The position numbers and the translations under genes were made by a program. This document shows positions 34,182 to 43,833 of a stretch of DNA of 64,000 nt, piece after piece; within the stretch, counting starts at the first letter, position 1, and the number at the start of each line of letters is the position of its first letter. Origin of the DNA: Chryseosolibacter sp964493505 (GTDB taxonomy: Bacteria > Bacteroidota > Bacteroidia > Cytophagales > Cyclobacteriaceae); the NCBI GenBank assembly GCA_964493505.1, contig CAZBNP010000012.1, forward strand, positions 78,046-142,045, read 5' to 3'. The notes beneath the pieces were generated by a model, which did no database searches, was not told the DNA's origin, and saw nothing but the letters and a program-made list of their open reading frames with translations.

Positions 34182-34943
34182 CTACTGACGGTCAACTACT
34201 GACTCCCTTCCGCGGAGGTATTCAAAAGCCAGGATGAAGTCGGCTTTCTTTTTCAGGTTCAGGTTATTCTCCTTAACCAACGTGTTAAACCGGTCGTAGT
34301 CATCTTTGAGGTAAGATTTAATCGTTTTTTTATCGAGGTCTGGCTTGGTTCTCCTTGCGAAGATTTCCAATTTATCCTTTTCTAGTTCGCTCACAACGAG
34401 GACTTCGGCGAGAATGCCAGCCTCGTTTACGAGGTAGAACCTTTCGAATTGTTCATATCCAACCTTTACCGTTGTCGTTCGACGGGTCGGAGACGTGGGG
34501 TCAACCACGCCCACCTGGCGCTCTCTCAGTGCCATGTTGGCGGTCTCAATTCTTGACAGGAGTGCGAAATCCCGGAACTCCATCACTATTTCGAACAGCC
34601 GCGCAAGTTGGCGGCCAGTCTCCTCTTCTTTAAGATTGAATGTGGCGAACCGGCGCAGACGATCTGCGTTGTCGTCAAAAAACTCCAGGACGGAAATACT
34701 GGTTTCCGCGAACGATTCTTCCGGATCTTCAGGGTTTTGTTTGAATAGAATAACGCCAAGTTTATCGTTAAACTGGATCAGACCTTTTCGGGTAGTGCCA
34801 TCGTTGCGCACGATAGACCCGGATCGCCATTTGGTTTTCAATCCCATGTTGTCAAATTGCGCCGACGTATCGGCGGCAGGAGTAAAGAGGAATGCGATCG
34901 CGCATAGAATTGCGGACGCACATGGATGAAAGGGATTTTTCAT
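34182..34943 (-). CDS. Exported hypothetical protein
   Basis: A 253-residue protein with signal peptide (SAILCAIAFLFTPAADTSAQ). The mature part opens with a small beta-domain (RSGSIVRNDGTTRKGLIQFN) as in several Bacteroidota exported proteins of unknown function. It is followed by the helical C-terminus (SYLKDDYDRFNTLVKENNLN). No family assigned. Confidence 0.7.
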   Translation of the reverse strand: MKNPFHPCASAILCAIAFLFTPAADTSAQFDNMGLKTKWRSGSIVRNDGTTRKGLIQFNDKLGVILFKQNPEDPEESFAETSISVLEFFDDNADRLRRFATFNLKEEETGRQLARLFEIVMEFRDFALLSRIETANMALRERQVGVVDPTSPTRRTTTVKVGYEQFERFYLVNEAGILAEVLVVSELEKDKLEIFARRTKPDLDKKTIKSYLKDDYDRFNTLVKENNLNLKKKADFILAFEYLRGRESVVDRQ

Positions 34944-35014
34944 ATATCAAGGTGAGCGTGCCTAAAATACCTGACGGAGTTATTGTTGGCGTGAATCCAC
35001 AATAACGATCGCAA

Positions 35015-35867
35015 CTATTTTTCAATCATTTTATACACTCGCACATAATCGATAATCATCGACTGTGGTAATACAGTGTCATCAATACCTTCGCCACCCC
35101 CCCCAGTTCCCCCCAAAAGCGATATTGATTAAAAGATGAAATCGTCTATCGAACGGCCACGTCTTTGAACCGATCCCTTCGTTCACAAACTCGAACACCA
35201 GTTGGTCATCAAAATAACCCCGGACTGCATACGGCGTCCAATCTACGCGATATTTATGAAACTCGGTGCTGGCTGTCGCGATGGTCCTGGTGGCACTCCG
35301 TTGCGTGCCCAGCACGTGATTGTACGATTCAGTATGGACGCTGAAATGAACACGGTTCTGATCATACCCCACGTGCTCCATGATGTCAATTTCGCCGGAG
35401 TTTGGCCATGTGCCGTAAGCCCAGTCAGTAGGCAGCATCCATATTGCCGGCCAGGTACCTTTCCCTACCGGTAGTTTCGCCCTGACTTCAATTCGGCCAT
35501 ATAGCCAGTCGCCTTTCTGACGAGTGACGAGCCTGGCGGAAGTGTAGTCGCGATTTTCTTTTGTCTCCTTCAGCGCCGTTACAGTGAGTACACCGTCGGC
35601 AACGCTGGCATTCGCGATGTCGTTTGTGTAATACTGAAGCTCGTTGTTCCCCCATCCACCCCCGCCGATGTCATAGTCCCACTTCGATGCCTCGGGGAGT
35701 CCCGTGTAGTCGAACTCATCTGACCAGACGGGTGTGGATTCGAACGTCCAGTTTTTGTCGACGGGCTTGTTTGAATCGGGACGTTTTTTCTGGGCTTCCA
35801 GACTGTCTCCCGACGAACAGGACAATAGAGCCGTTATCAGGAAGGGTGCTAGTACGAATGTTCGCAT
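35015..35867 (-). pseudogene. Glycoside hydrolase family 16 lipoprotein, frameshifted at a G8 tract
   Basis: A GH16 beta-glucanase-type enzyme (laminarinase-like). The lipobox LLSC is at the N-terminus and the catalytic motif GEIDIMEHVG (ExDxxE) is intact. The frame as it stands stops at 35082 after NIAFGGNWGG. Removing one G from the run of eight at about 35097-35104 restores GEGIDDTVLPQSMIIDYVRV and the normal end YKMIEK at 35015, the last strand of the GH16 sandwich. So the gene is either disrupted, phase-variable, or miscalled by one base. An inverted repeat (34979-34986 with 34999-35006) follows the restored stop. Confidence 0.85.
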
Positions 35868-35965
35868 TTAAGTTTCGGAGTAAAGTAATGGGGCTAAGAT
35901 ACAATTTCGTCTGATTAATAACAGCGGCTCCAGCCGGAGTGGTATGTTGTCACCGATTTTTTTGA

Positions 35966-37069
35966 TCACGCAGTGCTGCCTACGCTTTCCTCAGTGATTT
36001 TACTCACTTTTCTTACTCGCAGTCCAAAGAGAAATCGGGTTAAATTCCACCGCTTGACAACGAACTCATAACCTATAAGGCAGCCGGCCAATGTAAACAT
36101 TAGAACCAGCGTGAACTTGATCCAGGGCTGAAGCGAGAGGGGGAATATCAGGTACGATCCGAGGAATAGAAAGATCAAATGGAGAATGTACACCGGATAC
36201 GCGGCCTGTCCCAGGTAGCTTAATGTCTTGCTCGGACGGTTGAGGTGTCTGGATCCAAAAGCAAAGACCACGAAGATCCAGCACTGTGATTCGATCACCT
36301 TCAGATAGTTCGGCGCCAGCAGCTCAAACCACAGGAGGCGAACCAGGAAGAGCGCGATCGCCAGCGACAGCAAAGGCCACCGCCATTTCTGCAGCATATT
36401 CCAGAAGGCATTGCCACTAACCACCATGAGGAAGCCGGACAGGAATGCGATAAGACCCAGCGCGAAACCATGCCAGGTATCTGCGTACATTTCGTAAATC
36501 ATCGGCTTGATGAGTAGCACTTCCGCGAGAAATGCGCCCATCACGAATAATAAACTAAGGGGTGAGCCAAAGAGATATCTGATTATCCGGATGGCTTTTT
36601 CATTCCTTTTTAGATAGAGGAGGAGAGGGCCGAGTAGCAGCACATACATAAAGATGTTTCCGAGAAACCATAGGTGGCCCGGGTGTGGGTTATAGGTGGC
36701 GTCAAAGTTGTAGTAGCGCTGCCAGATATACGTGCTGACGGGAAAGACTGCAATCGCTCCAAAGATATACGGAATCAATATTCTACTGGTGCGCTCGATG
36801 ATCAGCTGCTTGAGGTTTCTGTGTTCGAGCGCAAAGTACACACCCATTCCGGAAACAAAGAACAGGAGAGGTATTCGCCAGATATTGAACACCGCCATGA
36901 AGCTCCAAAGAGAGCTCCATGACTGTTCATTTGTGACGAACTGGATCATGATTCCCCACGGCTGGAATCCAATAGCTACGTGGTAGACCAACAGGAGACC
37001 GATAGCGATCACGCGGATCCAGTCGATGTCATACCTTCTGCTGGCTGATGGAATTTTCGTAGTGCTCAT
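35966..37069 (-). CDS. Acyltransferase 3 (OafA/NodX-like) membrane protein
   Basis: A 367-residue multi-pass protein with about ten helices. The N-terminal RRYDIDWIRVIAIGLLLVYH holds the R/H signature of the family (DWIR and the later H), followed by FFVSGMGVYFALE and the NPHPGHLWFLGNI motif. Such enzymes move acetyl or other acyl groups onto surface glycans. It lies 13 bases downstream of the ankyrin lipoprotein gene on the same strand and so may be in one operon with it. Confidence 0.9.
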   Translation of the reverse strand: MSTTKIPSASRRYDIDWIRVIAIGLLLVYHVAIGFQPWGIMIQFVTNEQSWSSLWSFMAVFNIWRIPLLFFVSGMGVYFALEHRNLKQLIIERTSRILIPYIFGAIAVFPVSTYIWQRYYNFDATYNPHPGHLWFLGNIFMYVLLLGPLLLYLKRNEKAIRIIRYLFGSPLSLLFVMGAFLAEVLLIKPMIYEMYADTWHGFALGLIAFLSGFLMVVSGNAFWNMLQKWRWPLLSLAIALFLVRLLWFELLAPNYLKVIESQCWIFVVFAFGSRHLNRPSKTLSYLGQAAYPVYILHLIFLFLGSYLIFPLSLQPWIKFTLVLMFTLAGCLIGYEFVVKRWNLTRFLFGLRVRKVSKITEESVGSTA

Positions 37070-37082
37070 CCGTGTGGAAAGG

Positions 37083-37679
37083 TTATTTCAGCATCCCGGC
37101 GATTTCCGGCCGCGTTGTTTTCAGGTGATCGTAGTCGAGTTTCAATCCCATAGGACCCAGCATTTTTCCCATGATATCATAGGCATTCTTTGATTCTTCG
37201 AACGGTGCGGATACGCCATCCAGCGGTGTTGCTCCGTAGCTGTTTCTGATGGTTTTGTCGGCTCCTTTGTCCAGCAACATTTTTACAATTTCAGGGTGGC
37301 AAAAGAACGCAGCAGTATGGAGCGCAGTAGATCCGTCGTTGTTTTGGAAGTCGAGATCAGCGCCGGCATCAATCAGCAGTCTTGCTGCTTCAGGCTTTCC
37401 AAAGACAGCTGCGGTGATCAGTGGGCTTGAGCCACCAAATGGATCCTTTTCGTCCAGGTTGCTGCCGGCTGCAATATGTTGCTTCAACGCATCGAGGTTG
37501 TCCGTCAGCACCGCTGTGTGAAGGTCGGTTTCCGGAGGCTTGATATCGGAATTCATACCTGGCGTCATGGTGTCGGTCGACCGCTGGTTTTGGCTGTCGC
37601 ACGATACAATGGCGAAGAATGCGATAAGGAGGGCGGCCGTGCCGGCCAGCTTGATTGTCCCGGGTTTTGAGATTTTCAT
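37083..37679 (-). CDS. Ankyrin-repeat lipoprotein
   Basis: A 198-residue exported protein. The signal peptide ends in a lipobox (LIAFFAIVSC, Cys27), then come three to four ankyrin repeats: DLHTAVLTDNLDALKQHIAA, PLITAAVFGKPEAARLLIDA and ALHTAAFFCHPEIVKMLLDK, followed by NSYGATPLDGVSAPFEE. Ankyrin repeats mediate protein binding; this one would face the periplasm or surface. The partner is unknown. Confidence 0.9.
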   Translation of the reverse strand: MKISKPGTIKLAGTAALLIAFFAIVSCDSQNQRSTDTMTPGMNSDIKPPETDLHTAVLTDNLDALKQHIAAGSNLDEKDPFGGSSPLITAAVFGKPEAARLLIDAGADLDFQNNDGSTALHTAAFFCHPEIVKMLLDKGADKTIRNSYGATPLDGVSAPFEESKNAYDIMGKMLGPMGLKLDYDHLKTTRPEIAGMLK

Positions 37680-37780
37680 GGTTTTTTGGTTTGTGTTTTG
37701 ATGGCGTAAAGAACGGGGGAGAGGTGACGCAAGGCTAAGCAGCTATGCTGCGAAGAGCATCAAGTTTGGGGGAAACCGTG

Positions 37781-37813
37781 TAAATTATGGCGCAGAGATA
37801 TAAATTATGACGC
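37781..37813. promoter_or_regulatory. Direct repeats upstream of the AraC-TPR gene
   Basis: TAAATTATGGCGC at 37781 and TAAATTATGACGC at 37801 are 20 bases apart (two helical turns), with a weaker TAAATTGTT at 37832. This is typical for AraC-family binding sites; the start codon is at 37846. Confidence 0.5.
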
Positions 37814-37845
37814 GGATGCCGCCAAAAGCAGTAAATTGTTTGTGA

Positions 37846-39945
37846 ATGACCACGCGCGACAACATGTCTGACCCGCTCTCCAGGCGCAGTGATTTCGTCG
37901 CTACGCTTATGGCTGCGATCGAGGAAAACATTTCCAGTGAACAGTTTGGTGTCTCTGAATTGGCAAGGGCGGTGAACATGAGCCGGTCAAATCTGCTGCG
38001 CCGGGTGAAGAAAGAGACCAACCTTTCGGTCAGCCAGTTTATCAGTCGCGAAAGGTTGCGGCACGCGATGGAAATGCTGGGAACGTCAGATCTGAATGTA
38101 TCGCAGGTATCCCATGCTGTGGGCTTTTCCAGTACCTCCTATTTTATAAAATGTTTTCGCGAACGCTATGGATACCCGCCAGGGGAAGTTGGAAAGCAAA
38201 AGGCCGGTAGCCAGAATGCCGATGTTGCGCTAGCTGCCCAGGGGTCTGCGGTTGTTCTCCCCGCCGGCAAAGGGAGGCGTTACGTCACTTTTGGAGTGGC
38301 AATCATTCTTTTGCTTGCGATTGGTTTGTTTGCCTTCAGGTACTCTCTGTTTCAGTCCGACTCGCCTGAAAAGTCGATCGCCGTGTTACCCTTTATCAAT
38401 GACAGCAGCGACTCTTCGAATATCTACCTGATCAATGGCATCAGGGAGGCTACGCTCAACAACCTGCAGCAGATTGAACACCTGAAAGTGACTAGCAGAA
38501 CGTCGGTGGAAAGATACCGTAATAATACGGCCAAATCTATCCCGGAGATGGCAGCTGAACTGGGCGTGAAATATTTTGTCGAAGGAAGTGGCCAAAAGAT
38601 CGACAACCGGATACTGCTAAACATTCAATTGATTGATGGGGAGACTGACCGGCATCTGTGGGCGAAACAATATCGACATGACCTGGATAATATTTTTGAA
38701 CTACAGCAGGAGATAGCCAAAAACATCGCTGAGGCGGTAGAGGTCATCATTACACCGGAGGAAGAACGACAGATCAAAAAGAAACCTACAGACAATCCTG
38801 TCGCGTATGACCTCTACCTTAAGGGAAAGGATCTCTTCTTTCAAAGCACGGGCGAGAGTTTGGAGCAGTCAATACCGTATTTTAAACAAGCGATTGAAGC
38901 CGATAGCAAGTTTTCGCTTGCATACGCGAATGCTGCTATGGTTTATTACTACCTCGACATGTTTCAGGTGCAGAAAAGGTATGGAGTGGAGATCACTGTA
39001 TGCGCGGAGAAAGCCATGCAGTTTGATCCGAAACTTGCCGAAAGCAATATCGCCCACGGGTTATCTTATGCACATAGGGCGAAATTTGATCAAGCCGTAT
39101 CCTGCCTTGAAGTCGCGTTGGAATGCGATCCTAATTCCGGACTGGCTGTACACTTTCTCACCGAGTTCTACAGTATCCATGTTTCCAATACGTCCCGGTA
39201 TCTGAAGTATGCGATAAAGGGTGCTCAACTGGATATGGCGTCACACGATTCAGCAACCACGAGCTTCAAGTATTTCCATCTCGGCAATGCACTTGCACAA
39301 GCCGGTTTCGTGGATGAAGCGCTAACGTATGTGAACAAGTCGCTGACGTACGATCCCGACAATATCTATTCGGGTTACGTCAGAGCATGGATCACGATGG
39401 CGAAGAACAGAAACCTTGATGAAGCGAAGGATATGCTGCGGGAGGTGTACAGGAAAGACACCACGCGTCTGGACGTCGTTAATGAGATAGGAAAGGTCTA
39501 CTATTTTCTGAGGGACTATAGGAACGCCTACGGGTATTACAAGCGTTGTCTCGCCATTGAGAAAGCGCTCAATCTGGATATCTTCAAACACGAGAACCTG
39601 GCAATGGGTCTGGTCTACCGGGAGGTGGGTCTGGAGGTAGAATCAGAAGCTCTTATCGAAAATTTCAGAGTGTTTGCCGAAAATGACAAGTCAATATACA
39701 AGAACCTGCACTTGTCACTGTATTATGCGTATAGGGGTGATATACAGCAGTCGATCAGGCACATGAGGCTTTTTTCTGTTGAAGACAACTGGCCTTACTG
39801 GTTATTGTTTTATGACGTTGACCCCGCCTTTGACAACGTGAAGTCCGCCCCTGAATTCAGGGAAGTCATGCGCGGTTTGGAATCCGCATTCTGGAAGAGA
39901 CATGAAAAGATTAAAGCAGAACTTGTGACGCAGGGTTTGCTATAG
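37846..39945 (+). CDS. AraC-type regulator fused to membrane helix, TolB/FlgO-like domain and TPRs
   Basis: A 699-residue protein. An AraC-type double helix-turn-helix at about 15-115 (FGVSELARAVNMSRSNLLRR and VSQVSHAVGFSSTSYFIKCF), one membrane helix at about 147-165 (VTFGVAIILLLAIGLFAF), a FlgO/adenylate-cyclase-associated domain (KSIAVLPFINDSSDSSNIYL, then KYFVEGSGQKIDNRILLNIQ) and a C-terminal TPR array from about residue 320 (AYDLYLKGKDLFFQS onward). The DNA-binding part is cytoplasmic and the sensor part periplasmic, so it links an envelope signal to transcription directly (known architecture in Bacteroidota). Targets unknown; direct repeats in its own upstream region suggest autoregulation. 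Confidence 0.9.
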   Translation: MTTRDNMSDPLSRRSDFVATLMAAIEENISSEQFGVSELARAVNMSRSNLLRRVKKETNLSVSQFISRERLRHAMEMLGTSDLNVSQVSHAVGFSSTSYFIKCFRERYGYPPGEVGKQKAGSQNADVALAAQGSAVVLPAGKGRRYVTFGVAIILLLAIGLFAFRYSLFQSDSPEKSIAVLPFINDSSDSSNIYLINGIREATLNNLQQIEHLKVTSRTSVERYRNNTAKSIPEMAAELGVKYFVEGSGQKIDNRILLNIQLIDGETDRHLWAKQYRHDLDNIFELQQEIAKNIAEAVEVIITPEEERQIKKKPTDNPVAYDLYLKGKDLFFQSTGESLEQSIPYFKQAIEADSKFSLAYANAAMVYYYLDMFQVQKRYGVEITVCAEKAMQFDPKLAESNIAHGLSYAHRAKFDQAVSCLEVALECDPNSGLAVHFLTEFYSIHVSNTSRYLKYAIKGAQLDMASHDSATTSFKYFHLGNALAQAGFVDEALTYVNKSLTYDPDNIYSGYVRAWITMAKNRNLDEAKDMLREVYRKDTTRLDVVNEIGKVYYFLRDYRNAYGYYKRCLAIEKALNLDIFKHENLAMGLVYREVGLEVESEALIENFRVFAENDKSIYKNLHLSLYYAYRGDIQQSIRHMRLFSVEDNWPYWLLFYDVDPAFDNVKSAPEFREVMRGLESAFWKRHEKIKAELVTQGLL

Positions 39946-40009
39946 CGTCAAATAGTGTAATTCTGGCTGACTTTGTGTATTTTTAGTTTGATTTTTTAAA
40001 CCCCGAATC

Positions 40010-40564
40010 ATGGCAATCCTTCTGGCACTGGCATTTCTCATTGCTGTTACCCTTTATGTGATATCTCTTTACAATCGACTGGTAAAAGCCCAGGTCCACA
40101 TCGACGAAGGATGGAGTGGTATCGACGTTCAGCTGAAAAGGCGGGCGGACCTCGTTCCCAACCTGGTGAATACGGTGAAAGGTTATGCGGGACATGAGAC
40201 GAAACTGCTCAACGAACTCACCGAGCTCCGCACGCGCAGCCTTGCGGGCAATTCTGTCGCCGAACAAGCGCAGGTGGAAAACAAGCTCAGCAGCGCACTT
40301 CGCTCGGTAGTAGCGGTAGCCGTCGAAAATTATCCCGACCTCAAAGCCAATCAGAATTTCGTTGTCCTCCAGGAGCAACTTGAAAAAATAGAAAATGATC
40401 TGCAGCTCGCCCGACGGTATTACAACGGAACGGTGCGTGACAATAACATCCTGATTGACGCCTTCCCATCCAATATGGTGGCGATGATGTTCGATTTCAA
40501 GAAACGCGAATTCTTCGAGATTGATGAACCGCTGCGCGACGTCACTCCCGAGGTTAAGTTCTAA
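40010..40564 (+). CDS. lemA: LemA family protein
   Basis: A 184-residue protein with an N-terminal membrane helix (ILLALAFLIAVTLYVISLYN) and the LemA signature VHIDEGWSGIDVQLKRRADL then VPNLVNTVKGYAGHE; the conserved NFVVLQEQLEKIENDLQLAR and RYYNGTVRDNNILIDAFPSN are also present. LemA proteins are helical bundles of unclear function, often next to a DUF2207 or TPM-type membrane protein, as here. Confidence 0.95.
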   Translation: MAILLALAFLIAVTLYVISLYNRLVKAQVHIDEGWSGIDVQLKRRADLVPNLVNTVKGYAGHETKLLNELTELRTRSLAGNSVAEQAQVENKLSSALRSVVAVAVENYPDLKANQNFVVLQEQLEKIENDLQLARRYYNGTVRDNNILIDAFPSNMVAMMFDFKKREFFEIDEPLRDVTPEVKF

Positions 40565-40583
40565 AAACAAACACACACCCACG

Positions 40584-42545
40584 ATGAACCCTTTCAGAGA
40601 ATGTGACTTGGGTCCGCGAAGTATGCTGCGCAAGGCCATACGCCTTTTTGTTTTCTGCATCGTCGGATTTTCTATGACGCCGACGTTCGGACAAGGGACG
40701 GATTTTCAGGAAGAGAAGATCGTCTTCTACGGAAGCGAGGTGGATATTGATACGTCCGGGACTGTACACGTAACGGAAACAATTAAGGTTCGCACACTGG
40801 GGCAGGACATCAAACGCGGAATTTTCAGGACACTTCCCACAGAATACAAAGGCAAGTTTAACGAGACGGTCATCATTTCGCTGGCGGTGACACAAGTCTT
40901 GCGCGACGGGAAGCCCGAAGAATATTTTGAGGAAGAATCCGGTAACGGGAAAGTAATCTACATCGGGAATGAGTATGTCCAGCTTCCGCCCGGAGAATAT
41001 ACCTACACCATTGCGTATACAGTTGATAAACAAATCGGTTTCTTTGACGAGTATGATGAATTCTACTGGAATGTGACCGGACTTGACTGGAAGTTCAAGA
41101 TTGATTCGGTCTATGCGATCGTCAATCTCCCTCCCGGCGGAAGCATACTTAACGACAGGCTTGCCGCGTATAGCGGTCCCGCCGGAGCTACCGGATGTAA
41201 TTGCACAATTGTTCCGGTATCAGCGACGTCTGCTGCCTTCCACACAACACGTCAACTGAGTGGTTATGAAGGGCTCACTATCGCCGTCCCTTTTGAAAAA
41301 GGACTGCTCACACCTCCGACGTGGGAAGAGAAAAGAGACCGCTTTATCAAGGACAATTTTTCGGGCGTCATTGCCGTCATTGGGCTTGCCGTTGTGCTTG
41401 TCTACTATATTGTTGCCTGGTTACTGGTGGGAATAGATCCTCCGGGAAGAGTTATCATGCCCCGGTACGAGCCACCGGCGGGTCTCGCGCCTTACGAGCT
41501 GCGCTACGTCAAGAAATCGAGATTCGATAACCAGACAATGGTTGCGGCACTGGTATGGATGGCGCAAAACGGAAATTTGACATTGGCAGAAACAGGCAAG
41601 CGAAGCTATACCCTTACGCCTGGCACCAATCCGAATCACAAGCCATCGGAGGTTGAGCAAACGATGATCGACCGCTTTTTCAGTGGCGGAGCCACCACAC
41701 GCCTGGACAAAACCTACAATCCGGCTTTTGCCGAAGCCAAAAAGGTACTCGGCCACCATTTGAAGAAAAACTTTCGCGAATCTGTACTCCGGCTTAACCG
41801 TCCATGGATCACGATCGGAATTTTACTGAGCGTTGCGGCCGTTATATGCAGCGTAGTTCAACGCCCGTTTATCGAGGCTTTCGCTTGTTTCTTCGCACTG
41901 TTCTTTTTGGCTGCCTGGAGCTTTTTCTGTTATATGCTGGTCCGCGGGTTTATCAACACTATTCGTGAAAAGAAGTATGTGGAGATGGCGGTTCTGACAT
42001 TGTTTGTTGTTGCGTTTGTGGGTGCCGAGATTTTCGGGATCATCTTGTTGGAGAGGGCCTTCAATTTCTATGCGTACATATCGATAATCCTCCTTGTATT
42101 AGTCAACATCCTCTTCGTCTGGCTGCTCAAAGCACCTACTCTACACGGACGACAGTTGTTGGATGAGATCGAAGGGTTCAGTCTTTTTCTACGTACCGCC
42201 GAGTTGTCGCGCATGGAAAATCTCACGACAACGCTGGTCATGGACCTGAACTTGTTTCAGCGATATCTTCCCTACGCCATAGCCCTCGACCTGCAGACCG
42301 AGTGGGCAGGGCACTTTGAGAACAATCTTGCAAATGAGGCCGGAACGACTACCGATCGTTTCCGCTGGCACAGGAGTATTTCGACAACGGGCTCGCTGGC
42401 TGACTTCTCGTCTTCGTTGAGCAGCTCGCTATCGTCGTCGATATCATCGAGCAGCACACCTCCGGGATCAAGTAGCGGAAGCCGTGGAAGTAGCGGTGGT
42501 TCCTCCGGAGGGGGAGGGGGTGGTGGTGGCGGCGGTGGCTGGTGA
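40584..42545 (+). CDS. DUF2207 membrane protein with polyglycine tail
   Basis: A 653-residue protein. After a signal peptide (RLFVFCIVGFSMTPTFGQ) comes the periplasmic DUF2207 domain (VDIDTSGTVHVTETIKVRTL, FRTLPTEYKG, DEFYWNVTGLDWKFKIDSVY), a helix at about 257-280, a cytoplasmic part (MVAALVWMAQNGNLTLAE) and several further helices. It ends in a Ser-rich stretch and a run of ten glycines before the final Trp, a normal end in this family. The start may be 40623, which gives a better signal peptide. It follows lemA by 19 bases and is presumably co-transcribed. Confidence 0.9.
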   Translation: MNPFRECDLGPRSMLRKAIRLFVFCIVGFSMTPTFGQGTDFQEEKIVFYGSEVDIDTSGTVHVTETIKVRTLGQDIKRGIFRTLPTEYKGKFNETVIISLAVTQVLRDGKPEEYFEEESGNGKVIYIGNEYVQLPPGEYTYTIAYTVDKQIGFFDEYDEFYWNVTGLDWKFKIDSVYAIVNLPPGGSILNDRLAAYSGPAGATGCNCTIVPVSATSAAFHTTRQLSGYEGLTIAVPFEKGLLTPPTWEEKRDRFIKDNFSGVIAVIGLAVVLVYYIVAWLLVGIDPPGRVIMPRYEPPAGLAPYELRYVKKSRFDNQTMVAALVWMAQNGNLTLAETGKRSYTLTPGTNPNHKPSEVEQTMIDRFFSGGATTRLDKTYNPAFAEAKKVLGHHLKKNFRESVLRLNRPWITIGILLSVAAVICSVVQRPFIEAFACFFALFFLAAWSFFCYMLVRGFINTIREKKYVEMAVLTLFVVAFVGAEIFGIILLERAFNFYAYISIILLVLVNILFVWLLKAPTLHGRQLLDEIEGFSLFLRTAELSRMENLTTTLVMDLNLFQRYLPYAIALDLQTEWAGHFENNLANEAGTTTDRFRWHRSISTTGSLADFSSSLSSSLSSSISSSSTPPGSSSGSRGSSGGSSGGGGGGGGGGGW

Positions 42546-42565
42546 TATACGCGCGATACCTCAGC

Positions 42566-42605
42566 CGCCACAACTGCCGGCACATTGGTGCGAGGAGTTG
42601 TGGCG
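42566..42605. terminator. Hairpin between convergent genes
   Basis: A perfect 10-bp inverted repeat CGCCACAACT/AGTTGTGGCG (42566-42575 with 42596-42605) with a 20-base loop between convergent stops. No strong T run, so a bidirectional terminator is only likely. Confidence 0.4.
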
Positions 42606-42622
42606 AACATAAGGTTGTTTCT

Positions 42623-43150
42623 CTATGCCGTCTGCGATTCCAGGCTAGCGTCGTAGTTGATGTGATTCTCAGCGATCTGCGTAAGCAGCACATCGGCTTG
42701 TTTTTCTTCGGACAAAGTTTGCTCAAGCTTTTCGGCTGCCTCTTTGAACCCCAGCGTTTTGGCCAGCGAGACCAGTCCACCGTAGGTGGCAATCTCGTAA
42801 TGTTCGGCTTTCTGTCCTGCGAAAATAAGACCCACGTCTCTTTGGGCTGTTTCGTCGTCGGTGTTGTCAATGATTTCGTTGCCCTCGTCGATAATGCCTG
42901 CCATGGCAGGACACTTTTGCGCAGTGGCAGGCTCGCCAATCGATTCAAACACTTCCTCTAATCGGGTAACGTGCTGCTCCGTTTGCTTCAAGTGATCGCC
43001 GAAAGCCTGTTTTAACTCGTTACTGGTAGCGGCTTCCTGCAGCTTTGGAAGCGTCTTTACCAGTTTCTTTTCAGCCCAGTAAATGTCCTGAAGCTGGTCT
43101 ACAAAAAACTCCTTGAGCTTTGAATTGTTAGCGTCTACTTTTGGTGCCAT
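42623..43150 (-). CDS. DUF892 (YciE/YciF) ferritin-like protein
   Basis: A 175-residue four-helix protein of the YciE/YciF group. Helix motifs LKEFFVDQLQDIYWAEKKLV, FGDHLKQTEQHVTRLEEVFE, CPAMAGIIDEGNEII and AEHYEIATYGGLVSLAKTLG carry the Glu/His ligands of a ferritin-like di-iron site. Usually induced in general stress. It stands alone. Confidence 0.93.
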   Translation of the reverse strand: MAPKVDANNSKLKEFFVDQLQDIYWAEKKLVKTLPKLQEAATSNELKQAFGDHLKQTEQHVTRLEEVFESIGEPATAQKCPAMAGIIDEGNEIIDNTDDETAQRDVGLIFAGQKAEHYEIATYGGLVSLAKTLGFKEAAEKLEQTLSEEKQADVLLTQIAENHINYDASLESQTA

Positions 43151-43353
43151 AGTCGGTTAGATTTATAATTTGATTGCGATCGTTCTTAGTATAAAAATTA
43201 TACCGCGCGAAGATGGGGCGGAGAAGATCGACGAAAGTGATTTCGGTTTGTGGCCACCTGCCGGTAGCTTGAAACGGCTGAAGTTCACGTTTTTGGGAGC
43301 CGACTAAGATAGAATAAGGTATCTATTTTGAATTAATTCTGTTTCTTTATAAA

Positions 43354-43806
43354 ATGAAACGGACAAATAAAAACAGCATCGTGACAGAAATAGTTATCGA
43401 TGCGCCAGCAGAAAAAGTTTGGGAAATTCTGACCAATCTGAATGCCTTCCAATCGTGGAATCCCTTTATAGTTAAATCAGTAGGAGAGGTGAAGCCAAAA
43501 GCTCGCCTGGTAAACACCATGCAAACTGAAAAGAACACCATGACCTTTAAACCGGTTGTCCAGCAAGTAATTCCGAACGAGTACTTTGATTGGATTGGTA
43601 GTTTACTGATACCAGGAATTTTTGATGGACATCATTATTTTCGCATCGAACCAATAGACCAGAAACAGGTAAAATTCATTCAAGGTGAGAATTTTTCGGG
43701 AATTCTTAGTTCAATCATTTTCCGCAAGGTTGGAGATGACACTCGCATGGGCTTTATCAAGATGAATCAGGCCTTGAAACAACAGGCCGAGCGCATCGTG
43801 AACTGA
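43354..43806 (+). CDS. SRPBCC (START/Bet v1-like) domain protein
   Basis: A 150-residue soluble protein with the SRPBCC start IVIDAPAEKVWEILTNLNAF and WNPFIVKSVGEVK, and the strands YFDWIGSLLIPGIFDGHHYF. It binds small hydrophobic ligands in this fold; the ligand is unknown. The 203-base gap before it (43151-43353) shows nothing recognisable. Confidence 0.88.
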   Translation: MKRTNKNSIVTEIVIDAPAEKVWEILTNLNAFQSWNPFIVKSVGEVKPKARLVNTMQTEKNTMTFKPVVQQVIPNEYFDWIGSLLIPGIFDGHHYFRIEPIDQKQVKFIQGENFSGILSSIIFRKVGDDTRMGFIKMNQALKQQAERIVN

Positions 43807-43833
43807 AGCAACAAGTCAGTAGGGTATCGAGGG

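Noticed and set aside
42272..42610. Minus-strand frame with a run of prolines
   Set aside because: It is the antisense shadow of the polyglycine tail of the DUF2207 protein.
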